DNA of 64,000 nucleotides from positions 2,046,001 to 2,110,000 of the forward strand of contig NZ_CP045200.1 of the NCBI RefSeq assembly GCF_018636735.1, read 5' to 3'. Positions 1 through 9,091 of this stretch are shown one piece after another. This stretch comes from Erythrobacter sp. 3-20A1M (GTDB lineage: Bacteria > Pseudomonadota > Alphaproteobacteria > Sphingomonadales > Sphingomonadaceae). Both the position numbers and the translations under genes were made by a program. The notes under the pieces are model-generated. The model saw only the letters and a list, made by a program, of their open reading frames with translations. It did not search any database and was not told the origin of the DNA. How positions within the stretch are numbered: position 1 is the first letter of the stretch; the number at the start of each line of letters is the position of its first letter.

Positions 1-2
1 CG

Positions 3-899
3 CGCGTGCTCGCTGGCAGGGTCGCGATGCGACTGAGCCCGGAAACGCAGCTGGGCTTCGCCTTCTCGGAAGGTCCCGAAGGGCTCGCCGCGCATATGCA
101 GGGGCAGGATCGCCCCGCCTTCATGATCGCTGGCGATGCCGCCGGTGACACCGGCTTCGAGAAAAGCGAGGGCTCTGCCGTCGCGCTGCGCCGGTCGCTG
201 GGCGCGACGGGCCTGACGCTGACGGCGGGCGGAGGCGATGTGTGGCTGGGCAATTACCGCCTCGGGATCGACGTCACGGGTACGCGCCGCGAACGCTATC
301 CGTTCACCCGCTTCGGCGTGGCGGCGGATCGGCAGATCGGCCCGGTCTCGGCCAATGTCGGGATCGAATGGCTGCGCGAGGATCGCACCGTGCTGGGTGC
401 GTATCTGAACGACAGCTTCGGTGCGCGCGGTGCCGACAGTCTGTTCCTAGATACTTCGATCGGGCTCGACCTCGCGAGCGATCTGCGGCTTGGCGCTTCG
501 CTGCGTCAAGGCATGACCCGCGCGCATAGCGGCGGCCTGGTGGCGGGCGGATCGACCATGCGCAGCGCGGCATGGTCGCTCGACCTGGTCCGCGAGAACA
601 CCCTGCGCCGGGGGGATGCGTTCGGTTTCCGCCTTTCGCAGCCCCTGCGGGTGGAAGCAGGCGGGCTCTCGCTCAACCTGCCGGTCGATTACGACTACGC
701 CACGCAGGAAACCCAGTTCGGCATCCGCACCCTGTCGCTGGCACCCAGCGGACGCGAGGTGATGGGCGAGCTCAACTGGCGCACCCCGCTATGGGGTGGC
801 GGGTTCTCGGCCAGCGCCTTCTATCGTCGCCAGCCGGGCCATTATGCGCAGGCACCCGATGATCAGGGCCTGCTCGTGCGTTTCAGCCGCGGCTTCTAA
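3..899 (+). CDS. S8 (subtilisin-like) serine protease, C-terminal beta-barrel part (5' truncated)
   Basis: The reading frame is already open at the left edge, so only the C-terminal ~298 residues are present. No catalytic Asp/His/Ser motif lies in this part. The visible sequence is rich in alternating polar and hydrophobic strands and Gly/Arg-rich turns and ends in a terminal aromatic (SRGF), as outer-membrane barrels do. It resembles the C-terminal region of S8 peptidases of Erythrobacteraceae, including the conserved tail LAPSGREVMGELNWR followed by RRQPGHYAQAPDDQG. The role would be secretion or surface anchoring of an upstream subtilase domain outside this window. The family call comes from remembered resemblance, not from an active site seen here. 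Confidence 0.62.
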   Translation, partial: RVLAGRVAMRLSPETQLGFAFSEGPEGLAAHMQGQDRPAFMIAGDAAGDTGFEKSEGSAVALRRSLGATGLTLTAGGGDVWLGNYRLGIDVTGTRRERYPFTRFGVAADRQIGPVSANVGIEWLREDRTVLGAYLNDSFGARGADSLFLDTSIGLDLASDLRLGASLRQGMTRAHSGGLVAGGSTMRSAAWSLDLVRENTLRRGDAFGFRLSQPLRVEAGGLSLNLPVDYDYATQETQFGIRTLSLAPSGREVMGELNWRTPLWGGGFSASAFYRRQPGHYAQAPDDQGLLVRFSRGF

Positions 900-917
900 C
901 CTTGCGAGGAAGGCCGG

Positions 918-1988
918 TCAGTCGAGACCGGCCTCCTTCGCGAAGTGATAGGCGTTGGCGACCAGCGGCGCGACGCGCTCGCTCATCTGTTTCGCATGGG
1001 CGGAGCTGGCGGTTCCGTCGATCACCCGCTTCTTGATACCCTGCATGATGCCCGCCAGCCGGAACAGGTTGTAGGCGAAGTACCAGTCCATCGGCGGCAC
1101 GGGATAGCCGGTGCGCGCGACGTAGCGTTCCACCGCTTCCTCGCGCGTCGGGATGCCCAGCGCGGCATGGTCGAGCCCGCCGATCCCCGCGCGCCCGTCG
1201 GGCGGATTGACCCAGTTGAGCATGAAATAGGCGAAGTCGGCGACCGGATCGCCTAGTGTCGACAGCTCCCAGTCGAGGACCGCGATGATGCGGTTTTCGC
1301 TGGCGTGGAAAATCAGGTTGTCGAGCCGGTAGTCGCCGTGGACGATGCCGCTGGCGTGCTGCGCGGGAATCGTTTCGGGCAGCCATTCGATCAGGCGGTC
1401 CATTTCGGGGATCGTGTCGGTCTCCGACAGTCGGTACTGCTTGCTCCAGCGCGCGATCTGGCGCGCGCAGTAATCCTGCGGCTTGCCGAAATTGCCCATG
1501 CCGATCGCCTGCGGGTCCTTCAGGTGGAGGTCCGCCAGCGTGTCGATCATCGCGTGGTAGATCTCGCGCCGCTGGTCCGGTTCGTAATCTGGCAGGGCAC
1601 CGTTCCACAGATTGCGCCCATCGGCGAGGTCCATGACGAAGAACTTGGCACCGATGACCTCGGTATCCTCGCACAGGCCGTAGGTCCTGGGCACCGGAAA
1701 TCCGGTCGGACCGAGGCAACTCATCGCGGTGTATTCGCGATCCACAGCGTGGGCGGAAGGGAGCAGCTTGCCGAAGGGCTGGCGGCGCAGCACGTAGGTG
1801 CGGCCGGGCGTCTTCACCTTGTAGGTCGGGTTGGACTGGCCTCCCTTGAACTTCTCCAGCGTGATCGGCCCAGAAAACCCCTCGACGTTATCCTCGAACC
1901 ACGCGGTCAGCGCCACCTCGTCCAGCCGGTCGCGTTCGGGCACCTCCACGGTGCCGACCATTTCGGTCTCGTAATCGATGCTCGCCAT
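918..1988 (-). CDS. Phosphotransferase family protein (APH-type kinase, ACAD10/11 N-domain/LvaA-like)
   Basis: A 356-residue protein of the aminoglycoside phosphotransferase/choline kinase fold. The Brenner-type catalytic loop HGDYRLDN is at residues 217-224 (catalytic D219) and the metal-binding DW is at 239-240. GGQSNPTYKV near residue 49 is the nucleotide-binding strand typical of the group fused to acyl-CoA dehydrogenase in ACAD10/11. It is the last gene of a leftward cluster that also contains an acyl-CoA dehydrogenase and an alcohol dehydrogenase. In Pseudomonas levulinate catabolism the homologue LvaA phosphorylates 4-hydroxyacyl-CoA. Such a role here is inferred from family and context; antibiotic resistance is unlikely. 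Confidence 0.85.
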   Translation of the reverse strand: MASIDYETEMVGTVEVPERDRLDEVALTAWFEDNVEGFSGPITLEKFKGGQSNPTYKVKTPGRTYVLRRQPFGKLLPSAHAVDREYTAMSCLGPTGFPVPRTYGLCEDTEVIGAKFFVMDLADGRNLWNGALPDYEPDQRREIYHAMIDTLADLHLKDPQAIGMGNFGKPQDYCARQIARWSKQYRLSETDTIPEMDRLIEWLPETIPAQHASGIVHGDYRLDNLIFHASENRIIAVLDWELSTLGDPVADFAYFMLNWVNPPDGRAGIGGLDHAALGIPTREEAVERYVARTGYPVPPMDWYFAYNLFRLAGIMQGIKKRVIDGTASSAHAKQMSERVAPLVANAYHFAKEAGLD

Positions 1989-2047
1989 ATTATCCGCCCC
2001 GGCCGTGGCCGAAGCTTGCCTCCCTTCCCGTCAAAATCCGATGCCGA

Positions 2048-2296
2048 TCACCTTAGCGGCAGATCGTGGTCCTTGTCTCCGTTTTCGCCGCTGCGTTCGT
2101 CCCCGACCCGTTCCTTGGTCTCGCGTGCCTGCAGGCTCCTAGCGGCAGCCGGGTCCAGCGCTTCGTTGAGCACCGCGCCCAGTGCTCCGATACCGGACCC
2201 GGCATAGGGACCGCGGGTGCGCTTTATCCAGCGTATCGCCGCCGGCATTACCAGCAGCGAGACGACGAGTACCCCGAGGCAGATCAGCCATTGCAT
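2048..2296 (-). CDS. Small single-pass membrane protein, hypothetical
   Basis: 82 residues with one N-terminal hydrophobic segment (about residues 3-22) followed by a basic stop-transfer stretch (RWIKRTR) and a polar, charged tail, so N-out or N-in topology with a cytoplasmic tail is possible. It lies between the alcohol dehydrogenase and the kinase on the same strand, with gaps of 36 and 59 bases. No family is recognised. There is no clear Shine-Dalgarno sequence before the ATG, so it could be spurious; the credible transmembrane segment and position in the cluster favour a real gene. Confidence 0.45.
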   Translation of the reverse strand: MQWLICLGVLVVSLLVMPAAIRWIKRTRGPYAGSGIGALGAVLNEALDPAAARSLQARETKERVGDERSGENGDKDHDLPLR

Positions 2297-2332
2297 GCGG
2301 ACATCATGGGGTTTTGGGGGCGGTGCGCAAGG

Positions 2333-3421
2333 TTATTCGAACACCACCACGTTGCGGGCGCTATGCCCCTCCCGCATCCGGTCGAACCCTTCGTTGATCT
2401 GTTCCAGCGGTATGCGATCGGCGATGATGGTGTCGAGATCGAGCAGGCCGCGCAGGTAGAAATCCACCAGCCGCGGCAGGTCGACCGGGAAACGGTTGTC
2501 GCCCATGAACGCGCCCTGCAGTTTCTTGGACGCAAGCAGGTCGAGCGCGCCGAGGCCCACCTTGCAATCCAGCGGCATCATGCCGAGCACGGTCGCGGTG
2601 CCCCCGCGACGCAGCACCTTGATCGCCAGCGCGGCGGAGGCTTCGCGCCCCACCGCCTCGATCGCGTGATGGACCCCGCCGCCGGTGATCTTCACCACTT
2701 CGTCCGCCGCGGTCTCGCTCAGCGCATCTATCGTGTGCGTCGCGCCTAGCGCTTCGGCGAGCTGGCGCTTCTCCGGCAGCGGGTCGAGCGCAATCACCTT
2801 GCCCGCGCCCGCGATTTTCGCGGCGTTGACGGCGGCAAGCCCCACGCCGCCACAGCCGACCACGGCCACGCTTTCACCGGGAACCAGCTTGCAGGCGTTG
2901 AAGATTGCGCCCGCCCCGGTGGTGACGGCGCAGCCCAGGATCGCCGCCCGGTCGAGCGGCATGTCCTTGTCGATCGCGACGCAGGCATGTTCGTGGATCA
3001 GCATTTGTTCGGCGAAGGCGGACAGGTTCAGCATCTGGTTGACCGCCTCCCCGTCCTCGAAGGTGATGCGCGGGTCCGCGTCGCGGCCCCGTCGCACATC
3101 GCGGCTAATGCACAGGGCGAGGCGTCCCGTGGTGCAGAACTCGCAATGCCCGCAATAGGCCGACAGGCACGAGACGACATGGTCGCCCGGCTTCACCGTT
3201 TTCACCTCCTGCCCCACCGCGCGGACCACACCCGCCGCTTCGTGCCCGGGGATGGTCGGCAGCGCGTGCGGATAATGTCCGTCGATAAAATGCAGGTCCG
3301 AATGGCACAGGCCGCACGCCTTCACATCGACCAGCACCTCGTGCGGGCCGGGTTCGGCCAGCACGACCTCGCGGATGACGAGACCTTCGCCGGGCTTTTC
3401 GAGAATTGCTGCCTTCGTCAT
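2333..3421 (-). CDS. Zinc-dependent alcohol dehydrogenase (MDR family)
   Basis: 362 residues, full length for a medium-chain NAD(P)-dependent dehydrogenase. Catalytic zinc ligands are visible as C39 (GLCHSD), H60-E61 (PGHEAAG) and C164 (GCAVTTG). The structural zinc lobe has four cysteines at about 90, 93, 96 and 104. The Rossmann motif GCGGVGL is at 189-195. It oxidises an alcohol or reduces an aldehyde/ketone; the substrate is unknown, but the neighbouring acyl-CoA dehydrogenase and kinase suggest hydroxy-acyl or alcohol degradation. Its ATG overlaps the stop of the upstream acyl-CoA dehydrogenase (TGATG), so the two are translationally coupled. Confidence 0.9.
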   Translation of the reverse strand: MTKAAILEKPGEGLVIREVVLAEPGPHEVLVDVKACGLCHSDLHFIDGHYPHALPTIPGHEAAGVVRAVGQEVKTVKPGDHVVSCLSAYCGHCEFCTTGRLALCISRDVRRGRDADPRITFEDGEAVNQMLNLSAFAEQMLIHEHACVAIDKDMPLDRAAILGCAVTTGAGAIFNACKLVPGESVAVVGCGGVGLAAVNAAKIAGAGKVIALDPLPEKRQLAEALGATHTIDALSETAADEVVKITGGGVHHAIEAVGREASAALAIKVLRRGGTATVLGMMPLDCKVGLGALDLLASKKLQGAFMGDNRFPVDLPRLVDFYLRGLLDLDTIIADRIPLEQINEGFDRMREGHSARNVVVFE

Positions 3422-4740
3422 CAGCGCGCTCCGCCGGCCGCGGCGCTACCCGCGCTGGCCCGTGCCGCGCCGCCGGTGCCGAGACCGCTCTCGTCGGGCT
3501 CGGGGGCGTGCTTGCCGAACTCCATACGCGCGATGGAGCGGGCGTGGACCTCGTCCGGCCCATCGGCCAGGCGCAGGGTGCGCTGGTGGGCGTAGGACTT
3601 GGCGAGACCGAAATCGTCGCTCACGCCGGCGCCGCCATGCGCCTGGATCGCGTCGTCGATGATGCGCAGCGCCATGTTGGGCGCCTGCACCTTGATCATC
3701 GCGATTTCCTGCTTCGCCGCCTTGTTGCCGACCTTGTCCATCATGTCGGCGGCTTTCAGACAGAGGAGCCGCGTCATCTCGATGTCGATACGGGCGCGGG
3801 CAACGCGCTCCTCCCAGACCGAGTGCTTGTACACCGGCTTTCCGAACGCTTCGCGCGATTGCAGGCGACGGCACATTTTCTCCAGCGCTTCCTCGGCGGT
3901 GCCGATGGTGCGCATGCAGTGGTGGATGCGGCCCGGCCCGAGGCGGCCTTGCGCGATCTCGAACCCGCGCCCCTCGCCCAGCAGCATATTGGTGGCGGGG
4001 ATGCGCACATCCTTCAGCTCGATCTCCATATGGCCGTGCGGCGCATCGTCGTACCCGAATACGGGCAGGTGGCGCAGGACGGTGACGCCCGGTGCGTCGA
4101 GCGGCATCAGCACCATCGATTGCTGGACGTGCCGCTGCGCCTCGAAATCGGTCTTGCCCATCACGATCGCGACCTTGCAGCGCGGATCGCCCGCGCCCGA
4201 GCTCCACCATTTGCGCCCGTTGATGACGTATTCGTCACCGTCCCGCTCGATGCGGGTTTCGATATTGGTCGCGTCGGAGCTCGCCACGAAGGGTTCGGTC
4301 ATCAGGAAGGCGGAGCGGATGTCGCCGTTCATCAGCGGCTTCAGCCAATCCTCCTTCTGCTGCGCGGTGCCATAGCGATGCAGCACCTCCATGTTCCCGG
4401 TATCGGGCGCGGAGCAGTTGAAAACCTCGGACGCGAAGCCGATGCGGCCCATCTCCTCGGCGCATAGGGCGTATTCGAGATTGGTGAGGCCGGGGCCTTC
4501 GAACTCGAAGCTCTCGTCGACATGGTGATGGCTGTCGTTGCGCGGCGGCATGAACAGGTTCCAGATACTTTGTGCCTTCGCCTTGGCCTTCAGATCCTCG
4601 ACCACGGGGATGACTTTCCATCGCTCTCCAGTTGCGTCCTGCTCGCGATAGGTTGCGACCGCTGGGCGAATCTCGGCCTCGATGAAGTGGCGCACGCGGT
4701 CGCGCCAGTGCTGCTGCCGTTCGGTCGGTTGGAAATCCAT
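3421..4740 (-). CDS. Acyl-CoA dehydrogenase (ACAD10/11-like)
   Basis: 439 residues, longer than the usual ~380. The middle domain has [16 protein letters not shown] and [12 protein letters not shown], and the C-terminal FAD-contacting region has QAHGGAGVS, all as in the ACAD10/11 group. The start at [10 protein letters not shown] was chosen because homologous sequence begins there; the same frame stays open much further upstream, antisense to the transporter gene. FAD-dependent oxidation or, in the LvaC/ACAD11 branch, elimination of phosphate from a 4-phospho-acyl-CoA, is the expected chemistry. It is co-transcribed with the alcohol dehydrogenase and, further on, the APH-type kinase, which is the other half of eukaryotic ACAD10/11. 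The last ~30 residues are Ala/Gly-rich. Confidence 0.88.
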   Translation of the reverse strand: MDFQPTERQQHWRDRVRHFIEAEIRPAVATYREQDATGERWKVIPVVEDLKAKAKAQSIWNLFMPPRNDSHHHVDESFEFEGPGLTNLEYALCAEEMGRIGFASEVFNCSAPDTGNMEVLHRYGTAQQKEDWLKPLMNGDIRSAFLMTEPFVASSDATNIETRIERDGDEYVINGRKWWSSGAGDPRCKVAIVMGKTDFEAQRHVQQSMVLMPLDAPGVTVLRHLPVFGYDDAPHGHMEIELKDVRIPATNMLLGEGRGFEIAQGRLGPGRIHHCMRTIGTAEEALEKMCRRLQSREAFGKPVYKHSVWEERVARARIDIEMTRLLCLKAADMMDKVGNKAAKQEIAMIKVQAPNMALRIIDDAIQAHGGAGVSDDFGLAKSYAHQRTLRLADGPDEVHARSIARMEFGKHAPEPDESGLGTGGAARASAGSAAAGGAR

Positions 4741-4790
4741 GGGGTCGGTCCTCTTCTCTTTCTTTTCGGTCTTTTGAAAGCGATGTGTTT

Positions 4791-6257
4791 TCAGGGCGTG
4801 ATGGTCAGATGCTCGCGATCGGCACGCGCGGCTGCGGCGAGGGCGGCGACCCGTGCCTCGTGCTCCGCCCGTCCGATGGGGAAGCGGCCCAGCCAGAAGG
4901 CGGTCAGCGCGACCAGCACGCCGCCGATGCCGACATAGAGCCAGATCAGCGTATCGAGCGTGGCGGCGGGCACGGTGCCGGGCTGGGCGTTGCGGACCAG
5001 CTGCGAAGCGGCGATGACCTGTCCGGTCACGAAGATGCCGACGCCGGTCGCGCATTTCTGGATCAGCCAGTTGCCGGAGAAAAACGCCCCCTCCGACCTG
5101 CGCCCGGTACGTTCCTGATGCGCCTCCACCACGTCGGCGATCATGCTGCTGGCGCAGATCACTGTCGTGATCGCCAGCGCGTTGCCGATAACGAGAAAAC
5201 AGAAATAGAGCGCGGTGGAGACCGAGAACAAGCCCAGCACCGTGGCCGGCGCGCCCGGGTCCGGCCAGACGCCGAACTGGAACAGGTAATAGGGCCCGAT
5301 CGCGATGACGTAGCCGGACAGGGCGCAGATCATCGCACCGCGTGGCTTGCCGAAGCGCTTCTGCACCGGGTTGGCGATGACGAACATGATGATCGCGCCC
5401 AGCAGCAGCGCGGCGGGGAAGGCATTGAGCGCCGCGCGGTCGAACTGCCACACGAACAGGTTGAGATATTGCGAGATCGAGAAGGTCATGCCCTGGAACA
5501 CGTAGGCGGCGAGCGCGCCCGCGGCGAAGATCAGGAACGCCCGCTCCGAGAATGCCTCGCGGATTTCGGTGAAGGCCCGGCCGAACCTGAACGGGGCAGG
5601 GCGCTCCGGCGGCAGGCGCGCCAGTAGGCGGTGTTGGCCAAGGGCGGAGCCGATGACGGAGACCACCATCAGGACCGCGCCGAAAATGCCGAAGGGCAGG
5701 TATCCCTCGGCCTGCAACAGTCCCTCCGGCCCCGGCATGAAGACGCCGTATGCCATCACCATCATGATCAGTCCGCCCATCCAGCCCAAGAGGAAGCGAT
5801 AGCGGAACAGCGTGGTACGCTCGTCGTAATCGGCGGTCAGTTCGGGGACGAGGCTGATGGACGGTACTTCGCAGGCGGACAGCAGCAGGCGAACGCACAC
5901 CGCGATGCCGAACAGTTCGAGCGCGCTCGGCGCCGATCCGCCGGGCGGGGTCCACAGGAACACCCATGCGATCGCCAACGGGATCGGCGCAATATACAGC
6001 CAGGGTAGGCGGCGTCCCCACCGCGTATAGGTCCGGTCGGAAAGGTTTCCGATCAGCGGATCGACCAGTGCGTCCACCAGCAATGCAGCGAGCAGTACCT
6101 GCCCCACGGTGCCAGCATCCATGCCCAGCGCCTGGTTGTAGAAGATCAGGAGGAAGAAGCTGAAGCCGTTATCCTTCACCCCGAAGGCGACCGCGCCGAA
6201 TCCGTGCGCGAGCTTGACCCGCATGGGCAGCCTGCCGGTGGTAACGGGGGTGATCAC
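4791..6257 (-). CDS. MFS transporter of the GPH (glycoside-pentoside-hexuronide) family
   Basis: 488 residues with about 12 predicted hydrophobic segments. The family signature is clear near the N-terminus: a [15 protein letters not shown] motif after TM2, then [20 protein letters not shown] members are cation symporters, and those next to acyl-CoA dehydrogenase genes in sphingomonads and relatives probably import lipophilic or steroid-like carboxylates rather than sugars; that is inference. The annotated start is a GTG; an internal ATG 12 codons later ([10 protein letters not shown]) is an equally good start. It is the first gene of the leftward cluster, 50 bases ahead of the acyl-CoA dehydrogenase. 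Confidence 0.85.
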   Translation of the reverse strand: MITPVTTGRLPMRVKLAHGFGAVAFGVKDNGFSFFLLIFYNQALGMDAGTVGQVLLAALLVDALVDPLIGNLSDRTYTRWGRRLPWLYIAPIPLAIAWVFLWTPPGGSAPSALELFGIAVCVRLLLSACEVPSISLVPELTADYDERTTLFRYRFLLGWMGGLIMMVMAYGVFMPGPEGLLQAEGYLPFGIFGAVLMVVSVIGSALGQHRLLARLPPERPAPFRFGRAFTEIREAFSERAFLIFAAGALAAYVFQGMTFSISQYLNLFVWQFDRAALNAFPAALLLGAIIMFVIANPVQKRFGKPRGAMICALSGYVIAIGPYYLFQFGVWPDPGAPATVLGLFSVSTALYFCFLVIGNALAITTVICASSMIADVVEAHQERTGRRSEGAFFSGNWLIQKCATGVGIFVTGQVIAASQLVRNAQPGTVPAATLDTLIWLYVGIGGVLVALTAFWLGRFPIGRAEHEARVAALAAAARADREHLTITP

Positions 6258-6422
6258 GCGCTCGCAATGCCTCGGTCCCGCGCTGCTCGCAAGCAGGCGC
6301 GAAATGCGCAGAATCGCGGGGTCGTCCTCTCCATCGACATTGCCGCCACATTAGGCGCACCGCCGCCCCCGTCAACGCGCGACGAGGTGACGCTACGGCA
6401 TGGCGGAAAGGGGCGAAGCCGC

Positions 6423-6450
6423 TTGATCGCGCCGCGGATTTCCTCATATT
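6423..6450 (+). promoter_or_regulatory. Possible sigma-70-type promoter ahead of the rightward acyl-CoA dehydrogenase
   Basis: In the 247-base divergent gap between the transporter and the acyl-CoA dehydrogenase, TTGATC (6423-6428) and CATATT (6445-6450) are 16 bases apart, 55 bases before the ATG at 6505. A GGCGC/GCGCC inverted repeat lies just downstream, and GAGAGGAG about 12 bases before the ATG is a plausible if distant ribosome-binding site. Nothing else is seen in this gap. The match is modest (4 of 6 in each hexamer). Confidence 0.3.
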
Positions 6451-6504
6451 TCGACTCAACGAAAGGCGCACAGGCGCCACCTTTGAGAGGAGCGAAAAGC
6501 GACC

Positions 6505-7686
6505 ATGTCCGACCTCGAACAATTCCGTGCCGAAACCCGGCAGTGGCTCGAAGCCAAGTGCCCGCCCGAGATGCGCGAGCCGGTGCGCGACGAGCGCGAC
6601 ATCTATTGGGGCGGCCGCGATGCCGAGTTCAAGGACGAGGCGCAGAGGGCGTGGTTCGAGGCGTGCCGCGACAAGGGCTACACTGTGCCGAGCTGGCCGA
6701 AGGAATATGGCGGCGCGGGGCTCACCCCGCCGGAGGCAAAGGTGCTGCGCGAGGAAATGGCGCGGATCAATGCCCGTCCGCCGCTGTCCAGCTTCGGCAT
6801 CTGGATGCTCGGCCCGGCGCTGCTCCAATTCGGTACCGAAGGTCAGAAGCAGCGCTTCCTGAACGAGATCGCGCGCGGCGAAATCCGCTGGTGCCAGGGC
6901 TATTCGGAGCCGGGCAGCGGGTCGGACCTCGTCAGCCTGCAGACTTACGGCGAGGACAAGGGCGATCATTGGGTCGTCAATGGGCAGAAGGTATGGACCA
7001 GCTATGCCGACCAGGCCGACTGGATCTTCTGCCTGGTGCGGACCGACAAGGCGAACAAGTACCAGGGCATCACCTTCATGCTGTTCGACATGGCGAGCGA
7101 GGGATGCAGCACGAAGCCGATCAAGCTGATCAGCGGCAACTCGCCCTTCTGCGAAACCTTCATGGACGATGTGAAGGTGCCCAAGAGCTATGGCGAGGAC
7201 GTGCCGGCCTATGTGGGCGAGGTGAACCGCGGCTGGGACGTCGCGAAATATCTGCTCGGCCACGAGCGCGAGATGATTTCGGGCGCGGGCGGGAGCGACC
7301 GCACCAGCGCGATCGGCGCGGCGATGAAGCGCATGGCGGGCGAACTGGACCCGGTGCTGCGCGCCGAGCTGGCGATGTTCGACGTCGATGCGCTCGCCTA
7401 TGGCTGTATGGCGGAGAAGTTCCTCGACGAGGCGAAGGTGGGCAAGGCGCATCCGGCGCAGCCCAACATGATGAAGTATTCTGGGACCGAGCTGAACAAG
7501 CGTCGCCACGAGCTGATGATGGCCGCCGGCGGCTCGCGCAGTCTGGAATGGGACAGCGAGGAAACAGACGGCGGGACCCCCGCGCGCAGCTGGCTGCGGA
7601 CCAAGGCGAACAGCATCGAAGGCGGCACCAGCGAGGTGATGCTGAACGTGATCGCGAAGCGCATCCTCGAACTGCCGGGCGGTTGA
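6505..7686 (+). CDS. Acyl-CoA dehydrogenase
   Basis: 393 residues, normal ACAD length. It has the N-terminal helical domain, the flavin-loop signature QGYSEPGSGSDLVSL followed by VNGQKVWTSYA (about residues 130-165), and the terminal GGTSEVMLNVIAKRILELPG typical of ACADs that bind FAD across the dimer. It catalyses alpha,beta-dehydrogenation of an acyl-CoA with electrons passed to ETF. A second, diverged ACAD gene follows on the same strand 117 bases later. Paired ACAD genes of this kind often form alpha2-beta2 heterotetramers in steroid or branched-acid side-chain degradation (FadE28/29-like), but heteromer formation cannot be seen in the sequence. Confidence 0.9.
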   Translation: MSDLEQFRAETRQWLEAKCPPEMREPVRDERDIYWGGRDAEFKDEAQRAWFEACRDKGYTVPSWPKEYGGAGLTPPEAKVLREEMARINARPPLSSFGIWMLGPALLQFGTEGQKQRFLNEIARGEIRWCQGYSEPGSGSDLVSLQTYGEDKGDHWVVNGQKVWTSYADQADWIFCLVRTDKANKYQGITFMLFDMASEGCSTKPIKLISGNSPFCETFMDDVKVPKSYGEDVPAYVGEVNRGWDVAKYLLGHEREMISGAGGSDRTSAIGAAMKRMAGELDPVLRAELAMFDVDALAYGCMAEKFLDEAKVGKAHPAQPNMMKYSGTELNKRRHELMMAAGGSRSLEWDSEETDGGTPARSWLRTKANSIEGGTSEVMLNVIAKRILELPGG

Positions 7687-7697
7687 GGAGTTACGAA

Positions 7698-7795
7698 TAA
7701 TCGCCACCCCGGCTCCGCGCCGGGGGCCCGCTTCCCGCGCGGGTGAAAGCAGCGGGATCCCGGATCAGGTCCGGAATGACGAAATCAGGGAAGAG
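7698..7795. repeat. Short dispersed intergenic repeat (REP-like)
   Basis: The gap between two acyl-CoA dehydrogenase genes is filled by a GC-rich element of nested inverted repeats: CCCCGGCTCC-GCGCCGGGG, CCCGCTTCCCGCGCGGG, then AGCGGGATCCCGGATCAGG and TCCGGAATGACGA. The last block has the form of the short extragenic repeats common in alphaproteobacterial genomes (GGATCCCGGATC...GTCCGGAATGACG). No coding capacity. The copy number in this genome cannot be determined from one window. Confidence 0.6.
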
Positions 7796-7803
7796 GAAAC
7801 CCG

Positions 7804-8943
7804 ATGCCACTCTATCACGATGACGATCAGGCGATGCTCGCCGACAGCGCCAGCCAGTTCATGGCCGAAGAAGGCGCGATCGAGAAACAGCTGCGCCACT
7901 GGCGCGACCGCGAGTGCAAGGACGGCTTCGGTCATGGCTTGTGGGAACAGTTCGCCGAGATGGGTTTCACCGGCATGCTGGTGGATGAGGACGACGGCGG
8001 CCTGGGCATGGGCCATGTCGAGGCCGGAATCGTGCTGGAAGAGATCGGCCGTAATCTGACCCCGTCGCCCTTCCTCACCAGTTCGGTGATCGCGGCGACC
8101 GCGCTGAAGGATGCCGACGCCGCGCTGAAGGAGCGCTATCTGCCCGGCCTGATCGAGGGCAAGGCGGTTTATGCCGTCGCGATCGACGAAGGGGCGAAGC
8201 ATCGCCCCGAACGGATCGCCTGCAAGGCGGAGCGCTCCGGCAACGGTTTCAAGCTGTCGGGCCGCAAGGATTTCGTGATTCAGGGCGCGAGCGCGGACAT
8301 GTTGGTGGTTGCCGCGCGGACCTCTGGCAGCGACGGCGACGAAGATGGCGTCACGCTATTCGCGGTGCCGAAGGATGCGGCGAATATGAGCCAGGATCCG
8401 GTGCGGCTGGTCGATAGCTCGATGGCGAGCCATGTGAAATTCGACGGGGTCGAACTCGATGGCGATGCCGTGATCGGCGAGGTCGATGGGGGGCGCGAAT
8501 TGCTCAACCGCATGCTCGACGCCGGGCGCGTCGGCGCGGCGGCGGAGGGCGTGGGCGTCGCGCGGGGCGCGATGGATCGCACCGTCGACTACCTCAAGCA
8601 GCGCAAGCAGTTCGGCAAGCTGATCGGCGAGTTTCAGGCGCTGCAGCACCGCGCCGCGCATCTTTATGCGGAGGTCGAGATCGCCCGCGCCGCGGTGATC
8701 AAGGCGCAACAGCTGCTTGATGGCGGCAGCGAGCGTGGCAGTCTGATGGCCTCGGTCGCGAAGGCCAAGGTCGCGCGCACCGCCGCGCTGGCGGTGCAGG
8801 AGGGCGTGCAGATGCACGGCGGCATCGGCATGACCGACGAATACGATATCGGCCTGTTCATGAAGCGCGACCGCGCGCTCAGCGAATTTCTCGGCGATGC
8901 ATATTACCACGCGGGCCGGGTGGCCGACCTTAGCGGATATTGA
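7804..8943 (+). CDS. Acyl-CoA dehydrogenase (second, diverged copy)
   Basis: 379 residues. The ACAD fold is recognisable from LSGRKDFVIQGASADMLVV in the middle domain, KQFGKLIGEFQALQHRAAHLYAEVE in the C-terminal helical domain, and QMHGGIGMTDEYDIG near the end. The middle-domain flavin loop is poorly conserved (AIDEGAKHRPERI), which is usual for the smaller subunit of heteromeric ACADs. It follows the preceding ACAD on the same strand, separated only by a dispersed repeat. The likely partner is the gene at 6505-7686. Substrate unknown. Confidence 0.87.
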   Translation: MPLYHDDDQAMLADSASQFMAEEGAIEKQLRHWRDRECKDGFGHGLWEQFAEMGFTGMLVDEDDGGLGMGHVEAGIVLEEIGRNLTPSPFLTSSVIAATALKDADAALKERYLPGLIEGKAVYAVAIDEGAKHRPERIACKAERSGNGFKLSGRKDFVIQGASADMLVVAARTSGSDGDEDGVTLFAVPKDAANMSQDPVRLVDSSMASHVKFDGVELDGDAVIGEVDGGRELLNRMLDAGRVGAAAEGVGVARGAMDRTVDYLKQRKQFGKLIGEFQALQHRAAHLYAEVEIARAAVIKAQQLLDGGSERGSLMASVAKAKVARTAALAVQEGVQMHGGIGMTDEYDIGLFMKRDRALSEFLGDAYYHAGRVADLSGY

Positions 8944-8948
8944 TGAAG

Positions 8949-9080
8949 TCTCCCCTCCCGCTTGCGGGAGGGGGCGGGGGTGGGCATGGGCCGACCGGAG
9001 GGAAGGCCCACCCCGCTACGACTAGGACTTGCGAGGCAAGCCCAAGTCTCGCTGCCCCTCCCGCAGGCGGGAGGGGAAGA
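8949..9080. repeat. Dispersed repeat bounded by two near-identical palindromes
   Basis: A ~130-base non-coding element fills the gap before the SDR gene. It starts (8952-8973) and ends (9055-9076) with 22-base palindromes of CCCCTCCCGC and GCGGGAGGGG arms that differ only in the central two bases (TT versus AG). The interior is also GC-rich with GGCATGGGCCGACCGGAGGG and GCGAGGCAAGC. This form suggests a REP/BIME-like or MITE-like element. The ribosome-binding site of the next gene (GGGAAGAAAGAG) lies at or just beyond its right edge. Confidence 0.6.
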
Positions 9081-9091
9081 AAGAGATATTT

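Noticed and set aside
918-1988. Aminoglycoside resistance phosphotransferase
   Set aside because: The fold is shared, but context and N-terminal sequence match the acyl-CoA-associated kinase group.
3421-6021. Very long open frame (866 codons) on the minus strand spanning the dehydrogenase and the transporter
   Set aside because: Only 3421-4740 shows protein homology; the upstream part is Arg/Pro-rich and lies antisense-shifted within the well-supported transporter gene 4791-6257.
7698-9080. Insertion sequence or transposon
   Set aside because: The elements are about 100-130 bases, encode no transposase and show no target-site duplication that I could recognise.
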